Source: Isochrysis galbana
Lineage: Eukaryota > Haptophyta > Isochrysidales > Isochrysidaceae
DNA length: 64,000 bases
NCBI GenBank assembly: GCA_018136815.1
Contig: CM030937.1
Span: forward strand, 2,003,387-2,067,386
Reading direction: 5' to 3'
Each line of letters opens with the position of its first letter. Position 1 is the first letter of the stretch. The position numbers and the translations under genes are program-made. Positions 32,300 through 42,810 of the stretch are shown one piece after another. The notes beneath the pieces are model-generated. The model searched no databases, was not told the DNA's origin, and worked only from the letters and a program-made list of their open reading frames with translations.

Positions 32300-32860
32300 A
32301 TGGCGGCGGTCCGCGCGGCGGTCGCTCATCAGTTCGAGTGCCTCGGCTCAGGCCATGGCCACAGCAGCTTGGGGCTCTGTCGGTTGAGCCGATGTGCCAT
32401 CATTGCCTCCAGCCTCCTCTATCTTGGTTGCGCCGCCCAGTGGCATCTGACAGGATTCCCTGTGCTGGGCGCACTCTTTTGCCTCGTCGCAGCCCTGAGC
32501 TCCTTGGCAGATGGCTGCAGCGACCTTCTCCCGTTGCATCTGGTGCCGTTGGCGCGGCAGGCAGATCGAGCTGCGGGGACAGCCGGGCTGCTAGTGAGCA
32601 TATGGCACAACTGCACGACCATTGCAATGTCCGCCCTCTGCTTCGCCACAACTACCCTGGCAGTATGGCTGCTGCTGAAAGCGCGGTACGTGGCCACAAG
32701 TCGCCCACATGCCCGTCGCGAGTGGGTCATCTGGCAGAGTATGTGGCATCTTTTTGGTGCTGTGGCATTATGTGGCCTCATCCAACTTGCCCACATTGAT
32801 GGGCCTGTGGCGGATGTGCATCATGAGGAAATCCTCGTCGATGAGGACAAGGGATTATGA
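32300..32860 (+). CDS. Multi-pass membrane protein, function unknown
   Basis: A single exon of 186 residues from the ATG at 32300; the in-frame ATG at 32180 lies in GA-rich leader and is less likely. About four or five hydrophobic segments are visible (CAIIASSLLYLGCAA, VLGALFCLVAALSSLADG, GTAGLLVSI, ALCFATTTLAVWLLL, LFGAVALCGLIQLAHI). His residues lie near membrane boundaries (WHLTG, WHNCT, MWHLFG). The arrangement faintly recalls ceramidase or haemolysin-III-like folds, but the motifs are not complete and I do not assign a family. The tail is acidic. Confidence 0.6.
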   Translation: MAAVRAAVAHQFECLGSGHGHSSLGLCRLSRCAIIASSLLYLGCAAQWHLTGFPVLGALFCLVAALSSLADGCSDLLPLHLVPLARQADRAAGTAGLLVSIWHNCTTIAMSALCFATTTLAVWLLLKARYVATSRPHARREWVIWQSMWHLFGAVALCGLIQLAHIDGPVADVHHEEILVDEDKGL

Positions 32861-33188
32861 CAACACCTCTATTCATGGTGTCGATCCTTTACCTGCCGAT
32901 CGCCACACTTGCGTGCTATTGCACTATGCTCTCTTCTCCCTTCTCCTTTTTCCTTCGTCCTTTGCTGCAACTAGCCAAAATGCAAAATGTATACTACTAG
33001 TACTAGTATTGATATTGTCGCTCCAGCAAAGAAATACTCCCAACAGACCCTATCAACGAAGATCTTTCTCGCTTTGCCCTTTGCGTACGTGCGATACTAT
33101 GGCTCACCTATGGATGTGCGCGCCACAACCACAAGCTAAGAAGGAAGAAGGGTTCAGGTTCAGGGTTCATTTGTCATTTGGCCCCGCG
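32861..33188. other. 3' flank, nothing recognised
   Basis: AT-richer DNA between the membrane-protein gene and the next element; no feature supported. Confidence 0.5.
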
Positions 33189-33830
33189 AAAAACTATTGT
33201 TATAGTTTTAGCGATGGAGCGCGCGCCGACCGCTCCCACCTCCCAGCCCCCCGCCGCCACGACGCCCCGACGGGGCCGACCCAAGCCGCCGGAGCCCAAG
33301 CGCCCGCAAGCCTCAGCCCCTCCCGATCAAGACATCGAGATGGCGCCGCCTCCCTCGCCTCCAACTCCAAAGCAACCACATAGCCTGCACACAGCCAGGG
33401 AACAGGCAGAGTCCTGTTCCGAGCTGCAGACCAGAGCCAGGGCAATGCCCAGCCACCCTCCTCCCTCGCCTCACCACCCAACCAAGGACTCCCCATGGGG
33501 GCTGGCAGAACTGCTGCTACCCCCATGGTCCATGGTGGCAACTCCTACCATCAGTGCACCCCTCGGGGGCGGGCACTTGACACAACAATATCCATCCTCG
33601 GAGCTTTTGCGCCCACCAACCAACAACCAACTCCAGTACTGGAGCCGCACAGCATGGATCCAAAGGGAAGAACCCAGTGCCAGTGCAGTTGGCTCAGATG
33701 CAGCAAACCCCACAACCACAACAGCCCTCGCGCAAGCGAGCCGACCCCCAGTCGGACCCGAAACCGATTGTGGACAGCACCCCACTCAACTCGCTCCCCC
33801 CCCTCTGGATGAGGAGGAAGAACCTGGAGA
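33189..33830 (+). mobile_element. MERAP-type element, 5' 640 bp only
   Basis: The hairpin AAAACTAT-tgtt-ATAGTTTT (33189-33208) precedes ATGGAGCGCGCGCC at 33214. ORF1 reads MERAPTAPTSQPP and follows the full-length copy with frame changes to DEEEEPGDT. It stops at the same codon as the copy at 23314. A G/C-rich minisatellite (33840-34060, GCGCGCGGAGGGGGGG-like units) then separates it from the oppositely oriented MERAA element. Confidence 0.8.
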
Positions 33831-34033
33831 CACTCTGTGGTTGGTCGGGTGGAGCTGTGGCTGTGGTTCCCCCCCCTCCGCGCGCCGATACGGCGGCTCT
33901 TCCCCCCCCTCCGCGCGCCGAGACGGCGGTTCTCTTCCGCGTCCGCGCGTTGAGACGCCGCGTTCTCCTTCTCTCCCTTCCCCCCCCCGCGCGGAAGTTC
34001 CCCCAGCTCGCCCTCAGCGTTCTTCAGCGTCCT

Positions 34034-35056
34034 TCAGCGGAGTTCCCCCAGCGCGTCCCCCAGCGGTGTCCTCCAGCGCTGTTCCACGGCTCTCTGCGAC
34101 GAGCCTCTCCAAAAAGCCGGGAGTGCCGGGTTGCCCATCAGGCTGCACGTCAGTGTTTTCATCGGGATCGTGGAGAGGACAGCGCCCCTTCCTAGTCCGG
34201 TGCGGCAGAACCATGCGTCGAGCGCGTGCTTCCATAGCGCTTTTCGCGCGTTAAGATAGTTTAGTCCATATCGGGCTTGGAATTGTTGCATGCAGTCTTC
34301 GTTGACTGCTATGTGCCAGGGGCCCCTCGAGGAGCGGGCCCAGAAGTCTGGCTCGGGGTCAACTCCCTCGAGCTCGAGCAGAAGCTCGACTATGGCCGCA
34401 TAGACCGTCGTGTCGAGTAGCACTAGGTCGCCCGCCTGGCTGAAAGACATTTCGTAGTTGGCGTCAGAGTCTGTTTGTTGTTCTTCATTTTCTGATTCTG
34501 GGTCCTGAGAGGCAAGCCCGCGGAGGGTAAGGGTCAGTCGTGTCGCTGGCTGTCGTGCATGGAGGTGCCGCGGTTCAGGTTGTCTTGGGGGTCTTGGTGT
34601 AGGAGTGGGTGTTGGCTTCCTCTCCCTGTGTGGACAGAGATACATGATCCTTTTGTGCGTCAGACAGATTGTCAGAATGTTGTGCCCATAAGGGCCACCC
34701 GGCCGCGGGCCGCGCCGCCGAGGCGGCGCGACCCTCGTCGGGATGGGTGTGGCCTCTGCCATAAGGCATGCCCTGTGGAGTGCAGGTCCCTCCTGCCTGT
34801 TGCTGTCTCTCTGAGTCCTGCAGTCTGCTGTCCCCCATGGGGGGGGCCAGCATGGCTGCTGTGCATGGTGTGGCCGAGGCCACGGGCCGTGTGGCGCGAC
34901 CGGGGTCGCGCGCACTTGTTCGGCCTCTGAGGGCGGACGCGGCCGCTTTGCCAGCGACAGGTCCATGTGGGCAGGGGGGCCGCCCTCGACGGGGGGCCCG
35001 AAGGAGAGGGGAGTCGCGGCGGCGCGCTCCATCGCGTCCAAGTATAAACTTAGTTG
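34034..35056 (-). mobile_element. MERAA-type element inserted in a host gene
   Basis: The sense strand (minus) starts CAACTAAGTTTATACTTGG at 35056 (stem CTAAGT/ACTTGG with one T-G wobble, loop TTAT) and ORF1 starts ATGGAGCGCGCC at 35033. The ORF1 reads MERAAATPLSFGPPVEGG and then shares AIVELLLELEGVD...GPWHIAVNEDCMQQFQARYG with the MERAP ORF1, showing the two branches are homologous beyond the start. It remains open to 34034, where minisatellite DNA takes over. Its 5' end lies exactly at the point where the host exon is cut, but the 3' junction and duplication were not found. Confidence 0.8.
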
Positions 35057-35584
35057 CATATGCGGCAAGGAAGATTACTGGTAGAATATTAGCCTTCATT
35101 GGGCCTTTGTCGATCAAGTTCACTAGTACTGTGAGGCTCATGGGTAGCACATTGAAGCGCGAGAAGGTCTTGGTGAGGCCGTTTTGCGCGCACACGAACT
35201 TGCCGACACCCCAGCCGACGAGGCAAGCGCCCATGAGTTTGTCAGCTGGCCACTTGTTCAGCTTCAGCCAAAGTAGATCGGCGAGGTCGGGCTGACCAGC
35301 ATAGCTGCATACGAGGTGAGTTAAGAGCTGGTTAGTCGAATGCCCGGCCGCTGCGGACAAGGCGAGCAAGGACACGAAAGGGAACTGGGAGACAAACGCA
35401 AGGAGGGCACAGCAGCGCACAGCAAAAGTCCAGTCGTGGTAGGTACCACGGAGGAGACGGTCAGCATCGTCGAACCGATCTCTCCACCCCGCAGGCGGAG
35501 TGCGGGGAGCGAGGTATGCGGCTTCTCGAGCGCACGCGCCGAGCCCATCGCGAGAGAGGCGAGCAACAGAGTCTTGGCGAGCAT
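35057..35584 (-). pseudogene. Signal-peptide membrane protein gene interrupted by a retroelement
   Basis: Exon 1 (35584-35421) starts MLAKTLLLASLAMGSARA, a clear signal peptide, followed by LPALRLRGG, a motif common in secreted or plastid-targeted proteins of haptophytes and pelagophytes. A 116-bp intron (35420-35305, donor GTGCGC, acceptor TGCAG, phase 2) leads to exon 2: LLLYAGQPDLADLLWLKLN and several hydrophobic segments up to LPVIFLAAYAT. There the MERAA element begins and the frame would add unrelated residues. A product, if any, is truncated and extended. I do not know the family. Another haplotype or paralogue may be intact. Confidence 0.6.
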
Positions 35585-36539
35585 CTTGGACCGAACGCAA
35601 TCACGCACGCCCAAAACCCTGCCTTTTGCGACCAGTGGGCAGGATGTAATCAAGGATTCGGGTTCATGTATGATGTGTGTTGATGATGGATGCGAATGTG
35701 GTGGGCTGGTCAAACAGGTTTTTTTTGGGGGGGAGGGGCTGAAACATGACCATCTCAGAATTCAGAATTGAGTTTGAAACGAGGAAATTTGAGGGTTACA
35801 AGTAGATGGTAAAAAAATGGTCGAACGCGAACTCAACTCTTGGCTGAGGCCAGAGTTCCGAGAATTCTTTTTCGAATAAATAAGGTGGGCCAATCACAAT
35901 CAATACTTTTTACCGAAAGAAAGGTCGATATAGCGCTGACGAATCGCGACGAAGCGAAATAAGAGAAATGAGAACTAAGCCCCCCCCCCGCCCCCCCGTC
36001 CGATCCCCGCTTCCGCCCCCCGCCCGGCCGCCCGGAGCCCGGAGCAGCGCGCCGCGCCATAGCCACGGCGCGCTTCTGGGCATCCAAGTGCAGGCGCAAA
36101 GCCGACGACGACGAGGATGGCGCCCTTGAGGGCTCAGGGCATCCCTCCGACCTCCGTCCCCTAGTCCACGAGGCCACAGGTCACATACCACGCGGCGACG
36201 CATCGGGGCCCGCCGCGGCGACGCTCAAGCAATTTTCGAATCGAAACGAGCCCAAATTAGACCCCTCGAAGACTAGGTACTCCTAGGTAGAGCTCTACCC
36301 ACCCCGAGAAGAGGGCACTCACGGGCGGCGAGCAGCAGGCGGAGCCGTTCATACTAGTACCTACTCCTACTCCTAAAGTACTCTTGCTAAGGTAGTTGCA
36401 TGGCTTCCTCACCCCCTGACTTCTTGATTTCTTTTTCCCTACTCTACTCTCTGTCTTCACAAGCGTCAATATCCCCTTCTTTGTCTCTACCCTCCCTCCT
36501 CCCCCCCCCGCGCGCGCTTCCCTCCTCCCTATCGACTCG
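35585..36539. other. Intergenic; partial DNA-transposon end and CT-rich gelsolin leader
   Basis: 35703-35790 (GGCTGGTCAAACAGG, ATGACCATCTCAGAATT, GAGGAAATTTG) matches the left end of the transposon at 10079. 36328-36352 shares a GGAGCCGTTCA-containing motif with 44107-44141. The last 140 bases before 36540 are pyrimidine-rich. Confidence 0.6.
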
Positions 36540-38727
36540 ATGCAGAAGGACCGGCAGCCGGACTGGCAGGACACCAACGTATGCGGCGGCGCGCGCGGTA
36601 GTGGCTCCTCTGCCAGTCGAGAGCGAGACATTGCTCCTCACCTCTCAGCCTTCCTCGTCTCAATCTGCTCACCTAGCGCGCCGCAGGTCAGCTTACTTGG
36701 CTCTGAGATTGACCGCAAATGTAAGGCTGCCGCCGCCGCTGGAGAGCCACAGTGGAGAGGGGCGGGAGAGCGGCCCGGGCTGCAGGTGTGGCGGGTCGAG
36801 CAGTTCCGCGTGGTACCATGGCCAATGAGCAAGTATGGTGCGCGTCCAACCCCCTCCTTTCCCGCCTTCTGCCTCCCACCTCCACACACGCACACCTCTG
36901 CCCTCGTCAACGCCCTACGCTTGCTGCGTGCACCACAAGGCTTGGGTGACCTCTGCGTGCGCCCATGGCTGCAGGCAAGTTCCACAGAGGAGACTCATAC
37001 ATTGTTCTCAAGACGTCGGTCTCGCCGGATAATCCTGACAAGCTCGAGTGGGACATTCATTTCTGGATAGGCTCGGAATCAAGCCAGGTGCGCTCCGCTC
37101 GGACACAGCGTCCCCTGTGACCTGCGAGCTCCAAGCCACTCACGTACGTGCAGGATGAGTATGGCACGGCCGCATACAAGACTGTTGAACTGGATGACTA
37201 CTTGCACGACGGTGCGACGCAGCACCGCGAGGTGGAAGGTGCCGAGTCGCAGGACTTCTTGAAGTGCTTCGGAGGACGATTGACTTACCTCGTAAGCGAC
37301 TTCAGAAAGGGCTGGGTAGAAGCAAAGATCATGCTGCGCCCATCGCAGTGGTTTTCACCGCCTGCACTTTGGAACGACGTGTAGTGTTAGCTTCAGCTGC
37401 CATTCCGCCGCTAAATCACGCTGTTTGTGGACTCCAGCCAATCGAACACCTCCCTCACCTTCTCCTACACTAGGCCGGCGGTGCGGCCTCAGGCTTCAAG
37501 CATGTCGAAACTCGCGAGCGTGAGCCTAAGCTCCTTGAGGTGAAGGGTCTGCGTGACAACATTCGCCTTCGCCAGGTGATCACCCGCATCTGCCAGCACC
37601 GGAAGAACGATGTCTGCAACGGTCATAGCAGTCTAGACCGGGAAAGACGGCGGTCTAGTCTCATAGTGCACGCTGTCCCCAACGCGTAGAGGTGAGATGC
37701 ATCCCTACCCTCATACAGGTGGCATTGTCCCGTGCATCAATGAACTCTGGCGACGTCTTCATCCTTGATGCGGACGCGGCCATATACTTATGGAATGGAT
37801 CTGCTTCGAATGCTCATGAGCGCTCCAAGGCAGCTGACATTGCCCACGGAATGGCCGCTGAGCGCGGCGGTGGCGTGCGTGTGATTACGGTTCCGGACGA
37901 TGAGCCAGATGAGGAGCACCCCTTCTGGAAACTCATGCCCGGAGAGAGGCGCTTCCTCGGGATCAAGTGCGTCATCTGCACCAGCTGGGGCGATCAGGAT
38001 GGTCGACCTCCAACGCAGCCCTCCGTCCGTGATAGGTACGCGGACATCAAGGTGCGTGACATGAGCGCTGGTGGCGCAGACGAGAAGGTCAAGGCATTCC
38101 AACCTTTGCTAATGAGGCTCAAGGTGAGGTTGTACGATGTCGAGACGCCGACATCCACTCGCCCCAAAATAAAGTGCAACCGCAAAAGGGCTCTTTGACG
38201 CGCCCAAGCAAATCTAAGGGAGTGGATTTCTGCCCTTGCTGCTCCCTTCATGTCATAGGTGGGATCAAATGGTAAAATCAGCTACACTCGAGTGGCGCGT
38301 GGTAGCAAGCCGCCGGCAAACCGTCTCAAGAGCGATGATGTCTTTCTCTTCGACACGGGATTCGAGGCCTTTTTGTGGGTGGGCTTGAACGCAGACCAAC
38401 AAGAGAGAGTCTCCGCCTTCCCCTTCGCGCAAAAGTATTTGCAAGACTACCGACGCCCGAGTGTGTTGCCAATCACGAGGTACACCGAAGGTGAGCCCTC
38501 GCACGGGCCCATCTGCTCGAACCTTTTCAAAGTGGTGCGCCGGGAGGAGAAGGCAATAGACTGCAGTAAACCATGTCCACAACCCCCACACCTGCATCGC
38601 CCTCATCTCCATGTTATCTCACACTTTTGCATTCTGTGCTGCTCACATAGGCAAGGAGGCACAACGGTTCCTTGCCATGCTCGGTCCAAATGAGAAGAGC
38701 TGTTGCGCTGATTGCATCGTTTGTTGA
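36540..38727 (+). CDS. Gelsolin-family actin-binding protein (severin/fragmin type)
   Basis: Nine exons inferred: 36540-36578, 36687-36837, 36975-37087, 37154-37291, 37474-37575, 37719-37966, 38036-38123, 38259-38565 and 38651-38727; 420 residues with all phases consistent. The N-terminus (DWQDTN to VSLLGSEIDRK, then WRGAGERPGLQVWRVEQFRV) and GDSYIVLKTS...[28 protein letters not shown] are diagnostic of gelsolin repeat 1. Repeats 2 (LNSGD-like MNSGDVFILDADAAIYLWNG) and 3 (DDVFLFDTGFEAFLWVG) follow, so it is a three-repeat, calcium-type severing and capping protein. The 69-bp intron 37967-38035 is divisible by three and could be retained. The last exon (KEAQRFLAMLGPNEKSC) is the least certain. 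It acts on cytoplasmic actin filaments. Confidence 0.88.
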
Positions 38728-39134
38728 AGGCTACAGGGTACTGAGGGAGCATCCTGGGTCCCCTCCCTATCGGCTCCCCTCGCCATCACCTCTACTTTGA
38801 TGTGATTCAGGTCCACGACCATTGCAAATGCTGAATGCACTATGCTTTCGTCGGAATCTTTGTGTACACAAACCCATACAATAGCAAGCTCACTATGGTG
38901 TACTTGTACGAGGATTCACTCCCAAACATTGAACATCATGCCCCCTGCTGGCTGCTGGGTGAAGAAAGTGAGGATAAGCGACGGCGAGGGCCGAGGATAC
39001 AAAAGCCGATGATGAAACGAAACATCTCCTGCATTTCGATGGCACACCACTGCCACTTTTTCCGATAAAGGAAGCATCCTATTTTTATTTACTAGTAGTA
39101 CATAGAAAAGAAAAACAGGCAGGGTGGCGCGAGG
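38728..39134. other. Intergenic between gelsolin and FrnE-like genes
   Basis: The 3' flank of the gelsolin gene, then 60 bases of AT-rich DNA near 39065-39110 before the FrnE-like start. No other feature. Confidence 0.5.
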
Positions 39135-40036
39135 ATGCGGCGCGGCGCGGCGGTGGCTCGTTCGCTTTGCGCGCGGGCCTCGGTCGGGCCCCGGCTGTGC
39201 GTCGAGTTGGTGAGCGACACGATGTGACCAAATGGGTACATCGGCAAGCGACACCTTCTGCACGCGATGCGAGAGGTGGCACGCTCGCCCGCAGCGGACG
39301 GGCGGCCGATGGGCTTCACTCTCCTGCGGGTGCCATTCTTCCTGGAGCCAGATTACCCGACAGACCCGGCGTTCGAGGAGACAAACCGGACACGGCTGCT
39401 GCGCAAGTGGGGAGGGAAGGAGGGCTGGGATGCACAGAAGGCGAGGCACACGCTCAAGGAGCGCGGACGAGAGGTCGGTATCGAGCACTTCAACCTTGAT
39501 CGGATCGCCTCCAACACGCTCGCCTCACACCGCATGGTGCAGTGGGTCACGCGCACCTTGGGAATCAACGCGGCCGAGAGCATGTATGCGGACCTGAACA
39601 TGCGCCACTTTGAGGCGGGACAGAAGCTTAACGATGTCGACATGCTTGTGAAAGCGGCGGAGAAAGTCGGTGCGCAACTCTGCCTGATGTGTGTTGCGTG
39701 CGCTCCTCAACCCCAAGGCAACCCTGCGACTGGCCGCTCATTGCCGCAGGTGCTGACCCAAGAGCTGCCCGCTCATTTATCGAATCCAATGAGGGTAAAG
39801 ATGAGATCGAGGCGGCCCAGCGGCGGCTTGCTAGTCTTGGTATCAGTGGTATTCCGACGCTTATCCTCGGTGGCAAATGGCAGCTCCCATCAGGAGCTCT
39901 TGGTGCCAGCACTCTCGTCGAGGTTTTCCGCAAAATCGAGCAGGAGGGAGGGGCCCCGGGCCCTCCCCTATTTGCCGGCGATCTTAACCTTCCTGCTAAT
40001 GTAGTTGAGGAGACACTCGAGCTCGAGCTAACATAG
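39135..40036 (+). CDS. FrnE/DsbA-like thioredoxin-fold protein, putative selenoprotein (TGA at residue 31)
   Basis: Exon 1 is 39135-39669, exon 2 39750-40036; the junction EKVG to ADPRAARSFIESNEG is in phase (donor GTGCGC, acceptor CGCAG). The product has 273 residues if TGA 39225-39227 is read as an amino acid. The frame around it, LCVELVSDTM-TGA-PNGYIGKRHLL, aligns with the FrnE-family active site VSDxxCPWCYIGKR, so TGA stands exactly where the nucleophilic Cys belongs. The rest is typical: P-F-F-L near 70, a helical insertion, then GISGIPTLILGGKWQLPSGA with the cis-Pro. The second active-site Cys is Gly here. An ATG at 39267 downstream would omit the whole first strand and active site. The leader is Arg/Ala-rich. 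If not selenocysteine, the gene is a pseudogene. Confidence 0.75.
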
Positions 40037-40400
40037 ATCATGTCTGGAGCACGTGAATCTGAGATTGGGCACTCCATGAATGACGGCGTGCCACCCAAAA
40101 GCTGACTATTTTTAGCGTCAGTCCACGTCTAGTGGAGCTGGTGCGACGCAGATGGCCGCCTGAGCAGCAAAGAGGAGTTCCAATTTCTTACTGAGCGCGC
40201 ATGTCGTGGCTATCCTGACTCGGAAGAGTCTTCGGAGCGAATGGATCAGCCCTTGAGGGTTTCGCATGAGAGCTCCTAAATGAAGGTGAGAGCACCGAAC
40301 CTTGGCGACTCCCTATGATGCGAGCGCTTGCGAAAGCGTGAAGAGCAAGAGGCCACTCCAATTAATATTATAAGTTACATGCTAGCCCGGTCACTCACGC
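40037..40400. other. 3' flank of the FrnE-like gene, expected to hold any SECIS
   Basis: A selenocysteine reading needs a SECIS hairpin here or slightly downstream. ATGA occurs at 40076, 40080 and several times in 40265-40325, and CAAAAG lies 13 bases after the second, but the flanking pairing I can draw is irregular. I do not claim a SECIS. Confidence 0.3.
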
Positions 40401-40419
40401 TTTAAACTACTATTTTTAC

Positions 40420-42121
40420 AACTAAGTTTATACTGGGTTGACCCATGGGGGGGCACGAGCCCCCCCCTCTCTCCACTCCTCCCCTGCCATGGGGGAGGAA
40501 CCACCCATCCTCCTGGCATGCCTGATGGCTTGCCAGGAGGCCACTGCCCTACTGACCCACTCCCTTCCCCACAGGCTCGCCCCATTCGCCCATCCTGGCC
40601 CCTCGTGACCAGCCCATTGCTCCAACCCCCCCTCCCCCCCTGGTCGACAGGCAGACAGGTGCAGACTGGGGGCCCCAGAGGCTCGGGAGCGCCAGCGAGG
40701 GAGAGGCAGGGGAGGCCAGGGCCCAGCCCCAGCCTCCTCTGCCCCCAGAGCTGGCCTCCATGAGCCTCCAGGGGCCGCCAGAGGGCAGCTGCAGGCCTGC
40801 CGCAGGCGCGCCATCGCGCGTGCCGCAGGAGAGGGGAGAGAGAGCGCGGAAAAGGGGGTGGGCGCGAGCGAGAGCTCCGCCCACCGGAAAATCGGTAAGT
40901 CTCGCGCCTGTTTACAGGATAAGACGAGACAGAGTGGGCCGCCCACTCGGAGACACAGGAGGAAGGGGGGGAAAGATCACCGGGGGGTGGCGCGGGCCAC
41001 CGGACCATATCTAAGCCCTCCACCCCAATCCCCCTAGTAGTGTACGGGGGGAGCCGCCTGATGGCGGGGGGAGGAGGGCCGGGGAATGGGGGTGTAGAGA
41101 GTATGCTACGTGCTACTTGTAGTGGGTAGTCAACCTACTTTTATAAGTGGGGGACAATGGGGGCCTCGCGCCCCCCACACACCATCGCGGACACCCCCCG
41201 GGGTGGGCCCGTACAATCAACCCCAGCCCCTGCCCTTTGGCAGGGGCAGGGCACTCAACAATCTGGCCCAGACCCTTCGGGGGCGCGGCCCGCGAGCCGC
41301 ACTCCCACGCCCGCGCTGGGCCTGCCCTCGAGCTGACTCCCCCTCTGTCCCTGGTCGCCAGGCATACAGGTGTCTCTGGGCGGCTCCCATGGCCAGCGGG
41401 GCGAGCGTGGGAGAGGCAGGGGGGGCCAGGGGCTGAGCCCCAGCCTCCACTGCCCCCTGAGCTGCCCTTGCTGGCCCCCTGGGAGCCCCCAAAGGGCCCC
41501 TGAGAGCAGGCCAGGGCGCGCCGCATGGCGACGCGCCGCAGGGACGACGAAGGGAGAGAGTGGAGAGAGGGAGAGGGGGGGTTTTGCACCCCCCCGATGG
41601 AGTGCGGTTAGAAACAGGCCCCGTTTGCGTTAGCAAACGGGTAGGGGGCGGCCGGCGACAGGCGGGAGAGAGAAGGGAGCGGCTCAAGCTCGAGGAGAGT
41701 ATCCTGAAGGTGGCACAGGCTACTCGACTCGCAGTCGTTTATTTCTCGAGAACTGCTCACGGCGCGAGCTGGAAGGGCCGATCCTCTTTGTCGACGAGAG
41801 GTTCCTCCCCCCCCCCCCGGTGCTTTTTCCCGGAGAGTCGGCCGGCGTCGACCGGTCCGCCTCAATGGGTTTTCCCTCATTTTAACTTGTGGGGAGTTAG
41901 AATGGGAGCCGGGGGCTTGCGAGGGGGGAGATGTGGAGGGGTGCATAGGTGTATGTATCTGTGGCAACAACACGCGCCAAGGTGTACGGGCAGGTGCGCT
42001 GAGGGCTGTCGTGTTAGTACCGGGCTAGTGAGAGTAGTGGTACTAATGCTCAGTTAGATTACTTGTAGTGGGTAGTGGTTCCATTCGCCGCGAGTGCGGT
42101 AAGAACATTAAAAGGTTTTTT
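40420..42121 (+). mobile_element. Hairpin-start element (about 770 bp) split by a nested 930-bp element
   Basis: Flanked by a 19-bp direct repeat TTTAAACTACTATTTTTAC (40401-40419 and 42122-42140). The 5' end reads AACTAAGTTTATACTGGG then TTGACCC and ATGGGGGGGCACGAG. The 3' end (42061-42121, after the nested element) is AACATTAAAAGG and a T-run. The body (40446-41130) is GC-rich and distantly similar to the 930-bp element. Open frames run in several phases; none is recognisable. Confidence 0.85.
41131..42060 (+). mobile_element. 930-bp hairpin-start element, intact, nested
   Basis: Flanked by a 16-bp direct repeat ACTTGTAGTGGGTAGT (41115-41130 and 42061-42076), inside the element at 40420. 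It starts CAACCTACTTTTATAAGTGG: a stem CCTACTT/AAGTGGG with one T-G pair and loop TTAT. ACAATGGGGGCC follows. It ends GTACTAATGCTCAGTTAGATT. Sister copies are 49601-51467 and fragments at 1595-2066 and 7128-7295. No conserved protein frame, so it behaves like a large SINE or a non-autonomous partner of a LINE. Confidence 0.9.
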
Positions 42122-42147
42122 TTTAAACTACTATTTTTACCCCTTCT

Positions 42148-42410
42148 TAGGGCGGTCAAACAGGGCTTTTAACCTAAGGGTGCAAATTCACCAAGTCAAG
42201 ATTGAGGTTTCATCACGAGATTTTAGGGTATCCTACGGATAATAGGTATATTAGGCAAAATCAAATGAGAAATATGCACATTTTCGACGCCATTCGAACA
42301 CACAGACCCGAAAACGTTTTCGCGGCTCGTGCGGAATCGACGTCGACAGGCGGCTTGCCTTCAGCTTTGGTCTCCTTTCCCTCAGGGTTTCTTCCCCTCC
42401 CTGTGGGGTC
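42148..42410. repeat. Isolated TAGGGCGGTCAAACAGG transposon end
   Basis: TAGGGCGGTCAAACAGGGCT at 42148 matches the inverted ends of the 10079-13845 transposon, followed by AAGGGTGCAAATTCACC. The other end was not found nearby. The remainder to 42410 shows nothing recognised. Confidence 0.55.
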
Positions 42411-42775
42411 TCTCACCCTACCATGAGCCCCCCCGCGAGCACCCCGAAGGAGAGGCCCAGGAGCACCCCGTACGCGACGAGAACGGCGCCGCCTTGGCTC
42501 GGCATGAGGGCGCGCCCCGAGAGGGCCTGGTAGACGCCCACGCCGAGCACGGCGTAGCCCGTCCCCTTGTGCGCCACCCGCCACACGGCGCGGCGTGTGG
42601 TGCGGGTGCCGGGCGTGCCGCGCACGAGCGCGTTGAGCGGCTGCAGCAGAGCGAGGGCGAAGGCGACGACCCCGAGCGTGTGATGGGGGTGCGAGAAGTG
42701 GCGCCCTCGGGGCACCGACGCGACGGCGAGCGCGACGCCGGCGGCGGCCACCGCAAGCCAGTCATCATCATAATC

Positions 42776-42808
<33 letters not shown>
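42411..42808 (-). pseudogene. Cytochrome b561-like domain fragment
   Basis: About 120 residues with several hydrophobic spans: WLAVAAAGVALAVASV, then HHTLGVVAFALALLQPLNALVRG, RRAVWRVAHKGTGYAVLGVGVYQALSG and VLVAYGVLLGLSFGVLAGG. The H-x-x-L-G...Q-P-x-N-A...R...H-x-G pattern with spaced histidines is that of the cytochrome b561/DOMON-linked haem domain. Upstream it runs into a CAT trinucleotide repeat (42778-42810) that would encode ten Met, so the true N-terminus is missing or in an unseen upstream exon. It may be the last exon of a gene extending right, or a fragment. Confidence 0.55.
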
Positions 42809-42810
42809 TC

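Noticed and set aside
40076-40140. SECIS candidate after the FrnE-like gene
   Set aside because: ATGA and an A-rich bulge are present, but the helix is irregular and the 3' TGA-type partner is not convincing; left for computation.
41113-41589. Paralogous 118-160 codon frames in the 930-bp element and its copies at 1600 and 49600
   Set aside because: They are open in several frames and strands; differences between copies show no codon-position pattern favouring one frame.
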